This document shows, piece after piece, positions 7,066 through 16,357 of a stretch of DNA of 37,294 nt. The stretch covers positions 1-37,294 of the forward strand of contig CANHLZ010000002.1 of the NCBI GenBank assembly GCA_947461595.1, written 5' to 3'. Origin of the DNA: Bacteroidota bacterium (lineage in GTDB: Bacteria > Bacteroidota > Bacteroidia > Chitinophagales > Chitinophagaceae). The position numbers were made by a program, and so were the translations under genes. Below the pieces are notes generated by a model, which did no database searches, was not told the DNA's origin, and was given only the letters and a program-made list of their open reading frames with translations. The stretch's first letter is position 1; every line of letters starts with the position of its first letter.

Positions 7066-9657
7066 ATGACACTCTCTACGCACAACTATTCACAACAATT
7101 TAGAAAAAATGTATCTGATAAATACATTATCTACAATAGCTTATTTGCAGCATTACCCTACTCAGGCGTTGCTAATGTGGGTGCCTTATTACCTATTCTT
7201 TTACAAACTTGCGAAGAAGGCTATGCAAAAGGAAAATCACCTAATGATATTGTAGATTATTTTTTTAGTAGACATACTCAAGTAGAAACTGAAAAAGAAA
7301 AAATTGATCACTTATTTAAATATGTTCAATACATAGAAAGACAAGTTGTTCTTTTTGACGCCATTGAAGATGCAGCATTTACTTCTGTTAATGATATAGA
7401 TGGCCCGGGTAGTTTAAAAACATTGATTAGAGATGCCGCCTTCACCGGAAAAAATCAGGCTTTAAAAAATAAACTTGAAAATTTTAAAGTGCGCATTGTA
7501 TTAACAGCGCATCCTACCCAATTTTACCCAGCCAATGTATTAGGCATTATTCATGATATGGGTGAGGCGATTGGCAAAAATGATTTCGACACCATCAATC
7601 AATACATTCAACAATTAGGTTTGACTCCATTTTTTAATAAAAAGCAACCGACGCCAGCAGACGAAGCATTAAACCTAATGTGGTATTTAGAAAATGTTTT
7701 TTATTATGCCATTGGTAATATTTATAGTGGAATAATTAATGAAGTGTTTGATAGAAATTACACAGGAAGCAATCCATTTATTGAATTAGGATTTTGGCCA
7801 GGTGGCGACAGAGATGGCAACCCTTTTGTAAATGCGGCTACCACTATCCATGTGGCCAAAGCTTTAAGAAGTAGTATTATAGTTTGTTATTATAGAGATG
7901 TGAGAAAATTAAAAAGAAAATTAACTTTCTCAGGAATCGATGTATTATTAAATAATTTAGAAGCGAAATTATATGAAAATGTTTTTAGGCCAGACGAAAG
8001 TCATCCCATCGCCGCAAGTGAAATTATTGCTAGCCTAGTAGCCATTAGACAAAAGATTATTGATGAGGATCATTCACTTTATCTTTCTCGATTGGAAAGT
8101 CTTTTACACAAAGTACATTTATTTGGTACCCATTTTGCTTCTTTAGATATTCGACAAGACAGCAGGATACACCATGCTGTATTAATGAGTATTCATGAAA
8201 GTTTATTAGCAAAAAATGGTAAAGCCTTACTTCCAGCCAATTATAAAAATTTAGATTCAGCGGATCAATTAAATATATTAAGTAAACTTTCGGACCAATT
8301 AAATCCAAACGATTATTCTGACACCATTACCAAAGACACGCTAGAAAGCATTTATGCGATCAAGCAAGTGCAAGCCATGAATGGAGAAGCGGGCTGTCAC
8401 CGTTATGTGATTAGCAATTGTCAATCCGAAGTAAATGTAATGGAATTGTATGCCCTATTTCGATTATGCGGATGGGATGAAAATATAAAGTCGGTAGATA
8501 TTGTTCCTCTTTTTGAAACCATTGACGACTTAACTGCTTCAGAAGCTATCATGTCTGTGTTGTACGAATATCCATTATACGCAGCACATTTAGAGCAAAG
8601 AAATCAACAACAACCCATCATGTTGGGCTTTAGTGATGGTACTAAAGACGGCGGGTACTTACAAGCCAACTGGAGTATTTATAAAGCCAAAGAAACACTT
8701 ACTTCCATTTCAAGAAAAAATAATATTGTAGTTAAATTTTTTGATGGACGTGGCGGGCCCCCTTCAAGAGGGGGTGGCAAAACACATCAGTTTTATGCGT
8801 CTATGGGCAATCAAATAGAAAATGATGAAATTCAATTAACTGTGCAAGGTCAAACCATCACCTCTAATTTCGGTACCATTCAATCAGCGCAATACAATTT
8901 GGAACAATTATTAAGTGCGGGGGTAAGCAATGAATTATTTGCTGACGCTAAATTACAGTTATCCGAAAAGAACCGTGACCTACTAGAAGAATTGGGTAAT
9001 ATTAGTTATGCTTCCTATCAGCAACTTAAAGAAAACCCATTATTTCTTCCCTATTTGCAAAAGTATAGTCCATTAAATTATTACAGTAAAAGCAATATTG
9101 CCAGCCGTCCTACTAAAAGAGGAACAGGTACCACTTTAAGCTTTAGTGATTTAAGGGCCATCCCTTTTGTAGGAAGCTGGAGTCAGTTAAAACAAAATGT
9201 ACCTGGATTTTATGGCGTGGGAACTGCCTTACAAGTTCTTAAAGAAAAAGGTTTATGGAATGAAGTACAATCTTTATTTAATACTATTTCCTTTTTTAGA
9301 ACTTTAGTAGACAATAGTATGATGAGTATGGTTAAGTCTAATTTTGCCATCACCAAACACATCGAATCTGACCCAGAATTCAATCCTATCTGGCAATCCA
9401 TAAAAGAAGAATTTAAATTAACTACTCAGCTTTACTTGGAATTAAATAATGCAAAAAGTTTAATGGAAGCAGATACAGTTGGTAAACATTCTATTTTATT
9501 AAGAGACCGCATTGTACTTCCCTTGCTTACCATACAACAATACACTTTGTGTAAAGTTCAAACTCCTCATTTGGAATCAAGCTTATTGGTTTCCTACGAG
9601 AAATTGTTAACTAGAACTATGTTTGGAGTAATCAATGCCGCACGCAATTCTGCATAA
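7066..9657 (+). CDS. ppc: Phosphoenolpyruvate carboxylase
   Basis: 863 residues. PEP carboxylase makes oxaloacetate from PEP and bicarbonate, refilling the citric acid cycle. Visible motifs: T-A-H149-P-T-Q with the catalytic histidine, F-W-P-G-G-D-R-D-G-N-P, G-F-S-D-G-T-K-D-G-G, the glycine loop G-R562-G-G-P-P-S-R568-G-G-G-K-T-H, and S-R-P-T-K-R-G followed by L-R-A-I-P-F-V. The two loop arginines keep the six-residue spacing of E. coli R581 and R587. It differs from the proteobacterial form at several sites: Gln replaces Glu after T-A-H-P-T, the glycine loop has P-P-S, and the C-terminus ends R-N-S-A instead of the usual R-N-T-G. It stands alone with its own putative promoter and runs into the convergent alkA-like gene with a 4-base gap. 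Confidence 0.95.
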   Translation: MTLSTHNYSQQFRKNVSDKYIIYNSLFAALPYSGVANVGALLPILLQTCEEGYAKGKSPNDIVDYFFSRHTQVETEKEKIDHLFKYVQYIERQVVLFDAIEDAAFTSVNDIDGPGSLKTLIRDAAFTGKNQALKNKLENFKVRIVLTAHPTQFYPANVLGIIHDMGEAIGKNDFDTINQYIQQLGLTPFFNKKQPTPADEALNLMWYLENVFYYAIGNIYSGIINEVFDRNYTGSNPFIELGFWPGGDRDGNPFVNAATTIHVAKALRSSIIVCYYRDVRKLKRKLTFSGIDVLLNNLEAKLYENVFRPDESHPIAASEIIASLVAIRQKIIDEDHSLYLSRLESLLHKVHLFGTHFASLDIRQDSRIHHAVLMSIHESLLAKNGKALLPANYKNLDSADQLNILSKLSDQLNPNDYSDTITKDTLESIYAIKQVQAMNGEAGCHRYVISNCQSEVNVMELYALFRLCGWDENIKSVDIVPLFETIDDLTASEAIMSVLYEYPLYAAHLEQRNQQQPIMLGFSDGTKDGGYLQANWSIYKAKETLTSISRKNNIVVKFFDGRGGPPSRGGGKTHQFYASMGNQIENDEIQLTVQGQTITSNFGTIQSAQYNLEQLLSAGVSNELFADAKLQLSEKNRDLLEELGNISYASYQQLKENPLFLPYLQKYSPLNYYSKSNIASRPTKRGTGTTLSFSDLRAIPFVGSWSQLKQNVPGFYGVGTALQVLKEKGLWNEVQSLFNTISFFRTLVDNSMMSMVKSNFAITKHIESDPEFNPIWQSIKEEFKLTTQLYLELNNAKSLMEADTVGKHSILLRDRIVLPLLTIQQYTLCKVQTPHLESSLLVSYEKLLTRTMFGVINAARNSA

Positions 9658-9661
9658 ATTC

Positions 9662-10264
9662 TTACACGGCTCCATTGTCTTTCCATTGCCATAAATGCAA
9701 GCAAGCATAGGTTTTATAAGGGCCCCAATTGGCCGCTTTTTTAAGCATTTTTATTTTTAATTCTTTTTTTGTTTCGTATTTTATTTTATACAACCTGATC
9801 ATTGCTTGTTGAATACCTAAATCATCTACTGCAAAAACATTTTCATGTCCCAAACTAAACATCAATAACATTTCAACAGTCCAAGTGCCTACCCCTTTTA
9901 TTTGAGTCAATAATTCAATAACCGCTTCCGGTTCCATCGAATACAATTGCTTATCTAAGATTTTGTTTTCCATAAAGAAATGTGCCACGTTATGAACATA
10001 GTTCACTTTGGAATTACTTAAGCCAATACTACGAAGGGTTTCTTTTGGAGTGTCCACAACCTGCTGCATATTGGGCTCCACTCCTTGGTATAAATCTAAA
10101 AAGCGAAGAAAAATTATTTTAGCCACTTTGGTATTCAATTGTTGGCTTAAGATACTGGCAATAAGCCTTACTGGCGTATTTTTCCTCTTTTTTAAGGTAT
10201 AAGGCTTCCCTTTTAGAAGAGCGGCTAGTTTTAAATCTTTTTTCAAATGATTTTGATAAGTCAT
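9662..10264 (-). CDS. DNA-3-methyladenine glycosylase, AlkA-like (HhH-GPD)
   Basis: 200 residues. It has a helix-hairpin-helix (Q-I-K-G-V-G-T-W-T-V-E-M, about 121-132) followed by the Gly/Pro-Asp loop F-A-V-D-D148-L-G-I. The second aspartate matches the catalytic Asp of AlkA. The enzyme removes alkylated purines from DNA in base excision repair. It lacks the N-terminal domain of E. coli AlkA (282 residues), which is usual for the short bacterial form. There is no C-terminal Cys cluster, so it is not an endonuclease III-like iron-sulfur protein. It has its own minus-strand start at 10264, in a divergent region shared with the next gene. Confidence 0.85.
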   Translation of the reverse strand: MTYQNHLKKDLKLAALLKGKPYTLKKRKNTPVRLIASILSQQLNTKVAKIIFLRFLDLYQGVEPNMQQVVDTPKETLRSIGLSNSKVNYVHNVAHFFMENKILDKQLYSMEPEAVIELLTQIKGVGTWTVEMLLMFSLGHENVFAVDDLGIQQAMIRLYKIKYETKKELKIKMLKKAANWGPYKTYACLHLWQWKDNGAV

Positions 10265-10368
10265 GGCCCTAAATTAACTTGTTTTTATTTATTTATCTTA
10301 AATTCAATTAAGAATTAAAATTTAGTAACTTATAACTAAACCCATACATCCTTTAAAAAAATAAAACT

Positions 10369-10791
10369 ATGAAAAAATATTTCACCTTTATTGCAGTGTT
10401 ACTGTGTACGATTTCTTTTGCTCAAAACAAAGACGAACAAACTATTCGTCAAATTTTAGCCAATCAAGAAAAAGCTTGGAACAAAGGAGATTTGACCACT
10501 TTTATGGTTGGTTATTGGGACAATGACAGCTTAGTGTACATAGGAAAAAATGGTCCCACTTATGGTTACGCTACCACTTTAAATAATTATAAAAAGAACT
10601 ACCCCGACACCAGCCACATGGGTAAGCTAAAATTTCAACTATTAAGTGTAAAGCCATTAAATACAGACCATTATTTTGTCATTGGGAAATTTAACTTAAC
10701 CAGAACGGTGGGAGATGCTAGTGGTTATTTTACGCTTCTATTTAGAAAAATAAATGGGGTATGGAAAGCCATTGCCGACCATAGTAGCTAA
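10369..10791 (+). CDS. Secreted SnoaL/DUF4440-like protein (NTF2 fold)
   Basis: 140 residues. A signal peptide at about 1-19 ends at S-F-A-Q, a typical Bacteroidota cleavage site (mature protein starts with Gln). The rest has the DUF4440/SnoaL-like pattern: I-R-Q-I-L-A-N-Q-E-K-A-W-N-K-G-D near 25-40, then strands ending with the W-K-A-I-A-D-H-S-S tail. Members have a cone-shaped NTF2 fold and mostly unknown function; some bind small ligands or serve as enzymes. The protein should be periplasmic or exported. It is a single gene, divergent from the glycosylase and convergent with the next gene. Confidence 0.75.
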   Translation: MKKYFTFIAVLLCTISFAQNKDEQTIRQILANQEKAWNKGDLTTFMVGYWDNDSLVYIGKNGPTYGYATTLNNYKKNYPDTSHMGKLKFQLLSVKPLNTDHYFVIGKFNLTRTVGDASGYFTLLFRKINGVWKAIADHSS

Positions 10792-10796
10792 ATTTT

Positions 10797-11030
10797 CTAG
10801 TCTACTTTGATGCCTATTGGATGACGCCAAAGCCTATATAAAGCATAGAATAAACCTGTACAACTTAAAAGTAAAAAGGCATAAAATATTTTATTACCTA
10901 GCTGCCAAGCACCATCTAGATAAGCATACCCCCACATAATACCAAATGTGCTATTGAGTGTCATACACAATACCACCATTACAATGGTACGCATAATGCG
11001 ATTTAAAAATTGAAGTAATTTTGGTTCCAT
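10797..11030 (-). CDS. Small two-segment membrane protein, unknown
   Basis: 77 residues with two hydrophobic stretches (about 13-33 and 45-66) and a positively charged loop and tail (Y-R-L-W-R-H-P-I-G). I do not recognise the family. It follows the M23 peptidase gene by 16 bases on the same strand, so they are probably co-transcribed. The start ATG at 11030 is the only one giving an intact first membrane segment. Confidence 0.6.
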   Translation of the reverse strand: MEPKLLQFLNRIMRTIVMVVLCMTLNSTFGIMWGYAYLDGAWQLGNKIFYAFLLLSCTGLFYALYRLWRHPIGIKVD

Positions 11031-11046
11031 ACTAATTAATAAAATA

Positions 11047-12018
11047 TTAATCGAGACTTTGCTTATTTGCGGCAGCGGCTTTCAATAAGCGATCAAACTG
11101 AGCCGGTGTTAAATCGTTGTAGAAATAATAAACAGGGTCTACTTTTATACTTCTTTTGATTACTTCATAATGACAATGAGGCCCAGTACTTTTTCCCGTA
11201 TTGCCAATGTATCCAATTACTTCACCTCTTTTTATCGCTTGACCCACTCTCGCTTTTACACGCACCATATGTCCATATAAGGTTTGGTAACCATAGCCAT
11301 GATTAATCACTACTTTATTCCCATACCCATCTGTGTTAAACCCCGCTATCTGCACCACTCCATCTGCGGTAGCATAGATTGGCGTACCCACTGGCGCTGT
11401 AAAATCCAATCCCTGATGAAAACGAATATCTTTATACAAGGGGTCAATTCGATAACCAAAGCTTCCGCCAATACGATTTAATTTTTTATTACTCACTGGC
11501 TGAATAGAAGGAATGGCTTTTAATAATTTTTCTTTATTCTTTACCATCGAATTAATTTCAACAAAGGAAGTTGTTTGATAGGCCATTCTTAAAGATAAGT
11601 TATTGAGTTGCCCAATCATATTGGATAGCAATTCCGAATTAGACAAATTTTGAACCAATCTAACTTCTTTTTTAGCCTCCATCTCTTTTACCCTTGCACT
11701 ATCTGGAATAGGACTGGACTCAAAAATGGATCGATATACTTCATTGTCCCTATTTTCTAATTCTGACATTTGTAATTCTAACTGCTTTAATTGCGCGCTT
11801 AAAACACTGTAATTTTCTTTGTAGGTTTCATTTTGTTGACGCAGGAGTTTTTCCTTTGGGGAGTCTATGTATTGAAATAACACTACCACAATGATCACCC
11901 CCGTAATAATAGAAGCTGCTATAAAGCCAAAAAGCTGCAATAACCTAACACGCAGAGGCACTTCGACCTTGTCAAATCTGAGGGTATGTGTATTAAAGAA
12001 GTATTTTATTTTCTTCAT
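11047..12018 (-). CDS. M23 family (LytM-type) peptidoglycan endopeptidase, membrane-anchored
   Basis: 323 residues. A cytoplasmic start is followed by a membrane segment (about 29-49), a charged coiled-coil-like region (52-165), and a C-terminal LytM domain (about 180-300). The zinc-site motifs are complete: H201-Q-G-L-D205, L-Y-G-H250 and H281-C-H283. It should therefore be an active endopeptidase cutting peptide cross-links, facing the periplasm. The F-G-Y-R-I-D-P segment ahead of the first ligand is typical of this group. It is divergently transcribed from alaS, an arrangement I recall as recurring in Bacteroidota. Confidence 0.9.
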   Translation of the reverse strand: MKKIKYFFNTHTLRFDKVEVPLRVRLLQLFGFIAASIITGVIIVVVLFQYIDSPKEKLLRQQNETYKENYSVLSAQLKQLELQMSELENRDNEVYRSIFESSPIPDSARVKEMEAKKEVRLVQNLSNSELLSNMIGQLNNLSLRMAYQTTSFVEINSMVKNKEKLLKAIPSIQPVSNKKLNRIGGSFGYRIDPLYKDIRFHQGLDFTAPVGTPIYATADGVVQIAGFNTDGYGNKVVINHGYGYQTLYGHMVRVKARVGQAIKRGEVIGYIGNTGKSTGPHCHYEVIKRSIKVDPVYYFYNDLTPAQFDRLLKAAAANKQSLD

Positions 12019-12070
12019 CTAAATGTTCTATTATTTGTCCCCGAAAGGCCGTAAAAAAGCCCTAATTCCT

Positions 12071-12078
12071 TACCTTTG
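12071..12078 (+). promoter_or_regulatory. Putative -7 box (TACCTTTG) for alaS
   Basis: A perfect TAnnTTTG box in the 123-base divergent gap between the M23 peptidase and alaS. No TTTG is found at the expected distance upstream. The leader to the ATG at 12142 would be about 58 bases. Confidence 0.35.
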
Positions 12079-12141
12079 AGGACATTAAAAAAGCATAACA
12101 AATATAGCTTTTAAGACCAACACAGCCTAAAATTAAGCTAC

Positions 12142-14835
12142 ATGAGGAAGAGCTCCGAAATAAGACAAGAATTTTTAGATTTTTTCGCATCTAAAGGGCA
12201 TGCCATTGTACCCTCTGCACCCATCGTGGTTAAAAACGACCCTACCTTGCTTTTTACCAATGCGGGGATGAATCAATTCAAAGATTACTTTTTAGGCAAT
12301 CAAGTACCAATTCATAACAAAATAGCTGATACCCAAAAATGTTTAAGGGTGAGTGGAAAGCACAATGATTTAGAAGAAGTGGGTGTAGATACTTATCATC
12401 ATACCATGTTTGAGATGTTAGGTAATTGGAGTTTTGGAGATTATTTTAAAGAAGATGCCATTGCTTGGAGTTGGGAATTATTAACCAAAGTATATGGCAT
12501 TGATCCAGCTAAATTATATGTCACCGTTTTTGAAGGAGATGCTGCAGAAAATTTACCCGCATCCAGCGAAGCCTTACGTCATTGGAAAAAATGGGTGTCA
12601 GAGGATAAAATAATTTACGGCAATAAAAAAGATAATTTTTGGGAAATGGGCGATACGGGCCCTTGTGGTCCATGTAGCGAAATTCATGTTGATATGAGAT
12701 CTGCGGAAGAAATTGCACTAATACCAGGACGAGACTTGGTAAACAAAGACCATCCGCAAGTAATTGAAATATGGAACAATGTATTTATTCAATACAATAG
12801 AAAAAAAGATGGCAGCTTGGAAGCGCTTCCTAATAAACATGTGGATACAGGTATGGGTTTTGAAAGATTGGTACGTGTGATTCAAAATAAAAAAAGTAAT
12901 TATGATACGGATGTTTTTACGGGCACCATTGAAGCGGTAGAAAAAATTACCCATAAATCCTATGATTATAGCGATAGCAAGCAAGCTGTTGCTTTCAGAG
13001 TCCTTGCAGATCATATTAGAGCCATCGCTTTTACTATTGCCGACGGTCAACTGCCCGCCAATACAGGGGCAGGTTATGTCATTCGAAGAATTTTAAGAAG
13101 AGCGGTAAGGTATTATTATTCCTACCTAGATTACAAACATCCATTATTGCATCAATTAATGCCCTTATTGGCCGAGCAATTTGAACATGTATTTCCTGAA
13201 TTAAAAGGACAATTAGATTTTGTAAGTAAAGTGGTCAAAGAAGAAGAAGAAGGTTTCTTAAGAACATTAGAAAAAGGTTTAAAGCGCATGGATGATATTA
13301 TTGCAACTCATGCAAAAAAATCTACCATCGAAGGTAAGTTGGTATTTGAACTTTTTGACACTTTTGGATTTCCTGTAGATTTAACCAGATTGATTGCTAA
13401 TGAAAATGAATTGCAGGTGGATGAAACTGGTTTTGAAAAAGAAATGTTGCAACAAAAAAATAGAAGCCGCGCAGCCACTGCTATTGATACCGGAGATTGG
13501 GTGCAAGTAAATCCTGACACAGAAACAAAATTCATAGGCTATACTGCTACTTCTGCCAATGCTACCGTAATAAAATACCGTAAAGTAAAGGCAAAAGGAA
13601 AAGAGGCTTATCAATGGGTAATTAGTGAAACCCCCTTTTATGCAGAAAGCGGAGGACAAGTGGGTGATACTGGCAACTTTAAATTTGAAGATGGAAGCAA
13701 TATAGAAGTTACAGATACTAAAAAAGAGAATAATTTATTTATACATTTTACCGACTCCTTACCTACTACCATTGGTTCAAAACTAAGCGTGCAAGTAAAT
13801 GTTGCCAATAGAAAAAATATTACACTACACCATTCTGCTACCCATTTATTACACGCGGCTTTAAGAAATATTTTAGGCAAACACGTAGCACAAAAAGGAA
13901 GCTTAGTGAATGCCGAACAATTGCGATTTGACTTTTCTCATTTTGCAAAAATGACCCCTGAAGAAATTATAGCCGTAGAACAAATGGTGAATGCCAAAAT
14001 AAAAGAAAACATTCCTGTAGTCATTAAAGAAATGAATAAGGAGGAAGCCATCCAACTTGGCGCGATGGCTTTATTTGGAGAGAAATATGGCGATAAAGTA
14101 CGTGTGGTAGTAATGGATCCTACTTATTCTATAGAATTGTGTGGCGGAACCCATGTAGGTCATACTGGAGAGATTGAACATTTTATTTTAAAAGCAGAAG
14201 CTTCTGTTGCAGCTGGGGTAAGAAGAATTGAAGCGGTAGTTGGCGCTGCTGCACAGCTTTATGTCACTGAGATAAATGAAAAGCTACATAAACAAATTGT
14301 ACAATTAACTGAGGCTTGTGCAACATTAGCCAACCAATTATCAATTAAATTTCAAGCGCCAGAATGGAATGAGGCAAGTACAGTAGATATTTTAAATGAC
14401 ACTATTTCAGATTTGCAAGCAAAGCAAAAAGAATTGTTTAAAAAACTAGAAAGCCAAGAAGCAGGATTGGTTAATAGTTTATTAGAAACTTATCGTACTC
14501 AGTTTACTTCCATAAATGGTGTTCAATTTTTAGGTACACATATACCATTAAAAAGCAGTGACCAATTAAAAAAATTAGCACAGCTATTGGGTGCTACACA
14601 ACCTAATACCTTGGTGGTATTGGTCAATAAAGTAGAAGGTAAAGCAGCTGTAGCGATTTCCATCAATGAAAGTTTAGCCAATGAAAAAAATTGGCAAGCT
14701 CCTCAAATAATTAAAGAAAAAATTGCTCCACTTATCAAAGGTGGTGGTGGTGGGCAAAAAACTTTAGCAGCAGCTGGTGGGCAAGATGCGACTCAATTGG
14801 ACAAAGTAATTGAAGCAGTAAGAGGAATGCTATAG
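12142..14835 (+). CDS. alaS: Alanine-tRNA ligase
   Basis: 897 residues, close to the usual length. The order is a class II catalytic domain (starting S-S-E-I-R-Q-E-F-L-D-F-F; motif 2 region near T-D-T-Q-K-C-L-R), a tRNA-recognition helical part, an editing domain with zinc ligands H564-S-A-T-H568 and C667-G-G-T-H671, and a C-terminal domain ending in K-G-G-G-G-G-Q-K-T-L-A-A-A-G-G. It charges tRNA-Ala and removes wrongly attached Ser or Gly. gatB follows after 29 bases, so the pair forms a translation operon. Confidence 0.97.
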   Translation: MRKSSEIRQEFLDFFASKGHAIVPSAPIVVKNDPTLLFTNAGMNQFKDYFLGNQVPIHNKIADTQKCLRVSGKHNDLEEVGVDTYHHTMFEMLGNWSFGDYFKEDAIAWSWELLTKVYGIDPAKLYVTVFEGDAAENLPASSEALRHWKKWVSEDKIIYGNKKDNFWEMGDTGPCGPCSEIHVDMRSAEEIALIPGRDLVNKDHPQVIEIWNNVFIQYNRKKDGSLEALPNKHVDTGMGFERLVRVIQNKKSNYDTDVFTGTIEAVEKITHKSYDYSDSKQAVAFRVLADHIRAIAFTIADGQLPANTGAGYVIRRILRRAVRYYYSYLDYKHPLLHQLMPLLAEQFEHVFPELKGQLDFVSKVVKEEEEGFLRTLEKGLKRMDDIIATHAKKSTIEGKLVFELFDTFGFPVDLTRLIANENELQVDETGFEKEMLQQKNRSRAATAIDTGDWVQVNPDTETKFIGYTATSANATVIKYRKVKAKGKEAYQWVISETPFYAESGGQVGDTGNFKFEDGSNIEVTDTKKENNLFIHFTDSLPTTIGSKLSVQVNVANRKNITLHHSATHLLHAALRNILGKHVAQKGSLVNAEQLRFDFSHFAKMTPEEIIAVEQMVNAKIKENIPVVIKEMNKEEAIQLGAMALFGEKYGDKVRVVVMDPTYSIELCGGTHVGHTGEIEHFILKAEASVAAGVRRIEAVVGAAAQLYVTEINEKLHKQIVQLTEACATLANQLSIKFQAPEWNEASTVDILNDTISDLQAKQKELFKKLESQEAGLVNSLLETYRTQFTSINGVQFLGTHIPLKSSDQLKKLAQLLGATQPNTLVVLVNKVEGKAAVAISINESLANEKNWQAPQIIKEKIAPLIKGGGGGQKTLAAAGGQDATQLDKVIEAVRGML

Positions 14836-14864
14836 ACAATCACAAAAAAAAGTACTAATACATC

Positions 14865-16322
14865 ATGACTCAAACGGCTACTCCATCTTCTAAATACGAA
14901 GCTGTTATCGGATTAGAAATACATGCACAATTGGCTACCAAAAGCAAAATGTTTTGTGGAGATGCGACCGATTTTGGCGCAGCACCCAATACGCAAATTA
15001 GCCCCATTACATTGGGGCATCCTGGTACTTTACCAAAGACCAATGAGAAAGCCGTTGAATATGCCATTACCATGGGGCTAGCCTGTGGATGTACTATTGA
15101 AAAAAACAACTATTTCGCAAGAAAAAATTATTTTTATCCCGACCTGCCAAAAGGGTATCAAATTTCACAACATACTACCCCAATTTGCGTGGGAGGTACT
15201 GTTTCTATAAAAACGTCAAAAGGTGAAAAGAAAATTCAATTGAATCGAATTCATTTAGAGGAAGACGCAGGGAAAAGTATTCATGACCTTTCTGCTACCT
15301 CTACTATGATAGATTTAAACAGAGCAGGCACCCCATTAATTGAATTAGTTACCGAGCCTTGTCTACACTCGGCAGAAGAAGCTTTTGCCTTTGTAACAGA
15401 AATTAGAAAATTAGTAAGATGGTTAGGGGTATGTGATGGCAATATGGAAGAAGGTAGTTTAAGATGCGATGCGAATATTTCTATTCGATTGCAAGGAGAA
15501 AAGAAATTAGGTACTCGGGTTGAAATAAAAAATTTAAACTCGATACGAAATATCAAGAAAGCCATTGAATACGAAATAGAAAGGCTCATTCAGATCAATG
15601 AAACAGGCGGAATCATTATTCAACAAACCAGAAGCTTTGACTCCAACAACGATACCACTTTCTCCATAAGAGACAAGGAAGATGCCAATGATTATAGATA
15701 CTTCCCCGATCCAGACTTAGCACCATTACATTTGACAGATGAATGGATCGATGAAATTAGAAAAAAATTGCCTTCATTACCCAATGAGTTACAAAAACAA
15801 TGGGTTAACAGCTTTCACTTGTCCGAATATGATGTGGAGCAATTAAGCGAGCACAAGGAAGAAGCTGCTTTTTTTATACAATTAACCCAATTAAGCAAGC
15901 ACTATAAGTCTATTGCTAATTGGATATTAGGTCCTATAAGATCCTATTTGAATGAGTCTAATGCTACTTATGAAAAACTTACCTTAGCACTACCCTATAT
16001 AGCAGCATTAATAGAAATGGTTGAAACCAATCAGTTAAACTTTTCAGTAGCAAGTAATAAAATATTGAAAGAAATCATTGACCAACCACAATCACCATTG
16101 ATGTACGCCGAGCAACATAATTTGCTACAATCCAATTCAGTTGATGAAATGGAACATTGGGTGAATCAGGTCATAGCGAAACATCCCGACAAAGTAAATG
16201 AATATAAAAAAGGGAAAAAAGGCTTGATAGGCTTATTTGTAGGGGAAGTTAAAAGGATAAGCCAAGGTAAAGCCGATCCAAAATTAAGTACACAAATGCT
16301 TGAAAAAAAATTAGCAAATTAA
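14865..16322 (+). CDS. gatB: Asp-tRNA(Asn)/Glu-tRNA(Gln) amidotransferase subunit B
   Basis: 485 residues. Signatures: V-I-G-L-E-I-H-A-Q near residue 14, G-D-A-T-D-F-G, Y-F-Y-P-D-L-P-K-G-Y-Q-I-S-Q, G-S-L-R-C-D-A-N-I-S and R-V-E-I-K-N-L-N-S. The tail has the YqeY-like tRNA-binding domain ending near G-K-A-D-P-K. GatB phosphorylates Glu- or Asp-tRNA and accepts ammonia from GatA to make Gln- or Asn-tRNA. gatA and gatC are not in the window, so the complex is encoded at scattered loci. The gene sits between alaS and a thioredoxin-like lipoprotein. Confidence 0.96.
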   Translation: MTQTATPSSKYEAVIGLEIHAQLATKSKMFCGDATDFGAAPNTQISPITLGHPGTLPKTNEKAVEYAITMGLACGCTIEKNNYFARKNYFYPDLPKGYQISQHTTPICVGGTVSIKTSKGEKKIQLNRIHLEEDAGKSIHDLSATSTMIDLNRAGTPLIELVTEPCLHSAEEAFAFVTEIRKLVRWLGVCDGNMEEGSLRCDANISIRLQGEKKLGTRVEIKNLNSIRNIKKAIEYEIERLIQINETGGIIIQQTRSFDSNNDTTFSIRDKEDANDYRYFPDPDLAPLHLTDEWIDEIRKKLPSLPNELQKQWVNSFHLSEYDVEQLSEHKEEAAFFIQLTQLSKHYKSIANWILGPIRSYLNESNATYEKLTLALPYIAALIEMVETNQLNFSVASNKILKEIIDQPQSPLMYAEQHNLLQSNSVDEMEHWVNQVIAKHPDKVNEYKKGKKGLIGLFVGEVKRISQGKADPKLSTQMLEKKLAN

Positions 16323-16357
16323 CCAATAGTAATTTAATCTATTCAAAAAATATTAAT

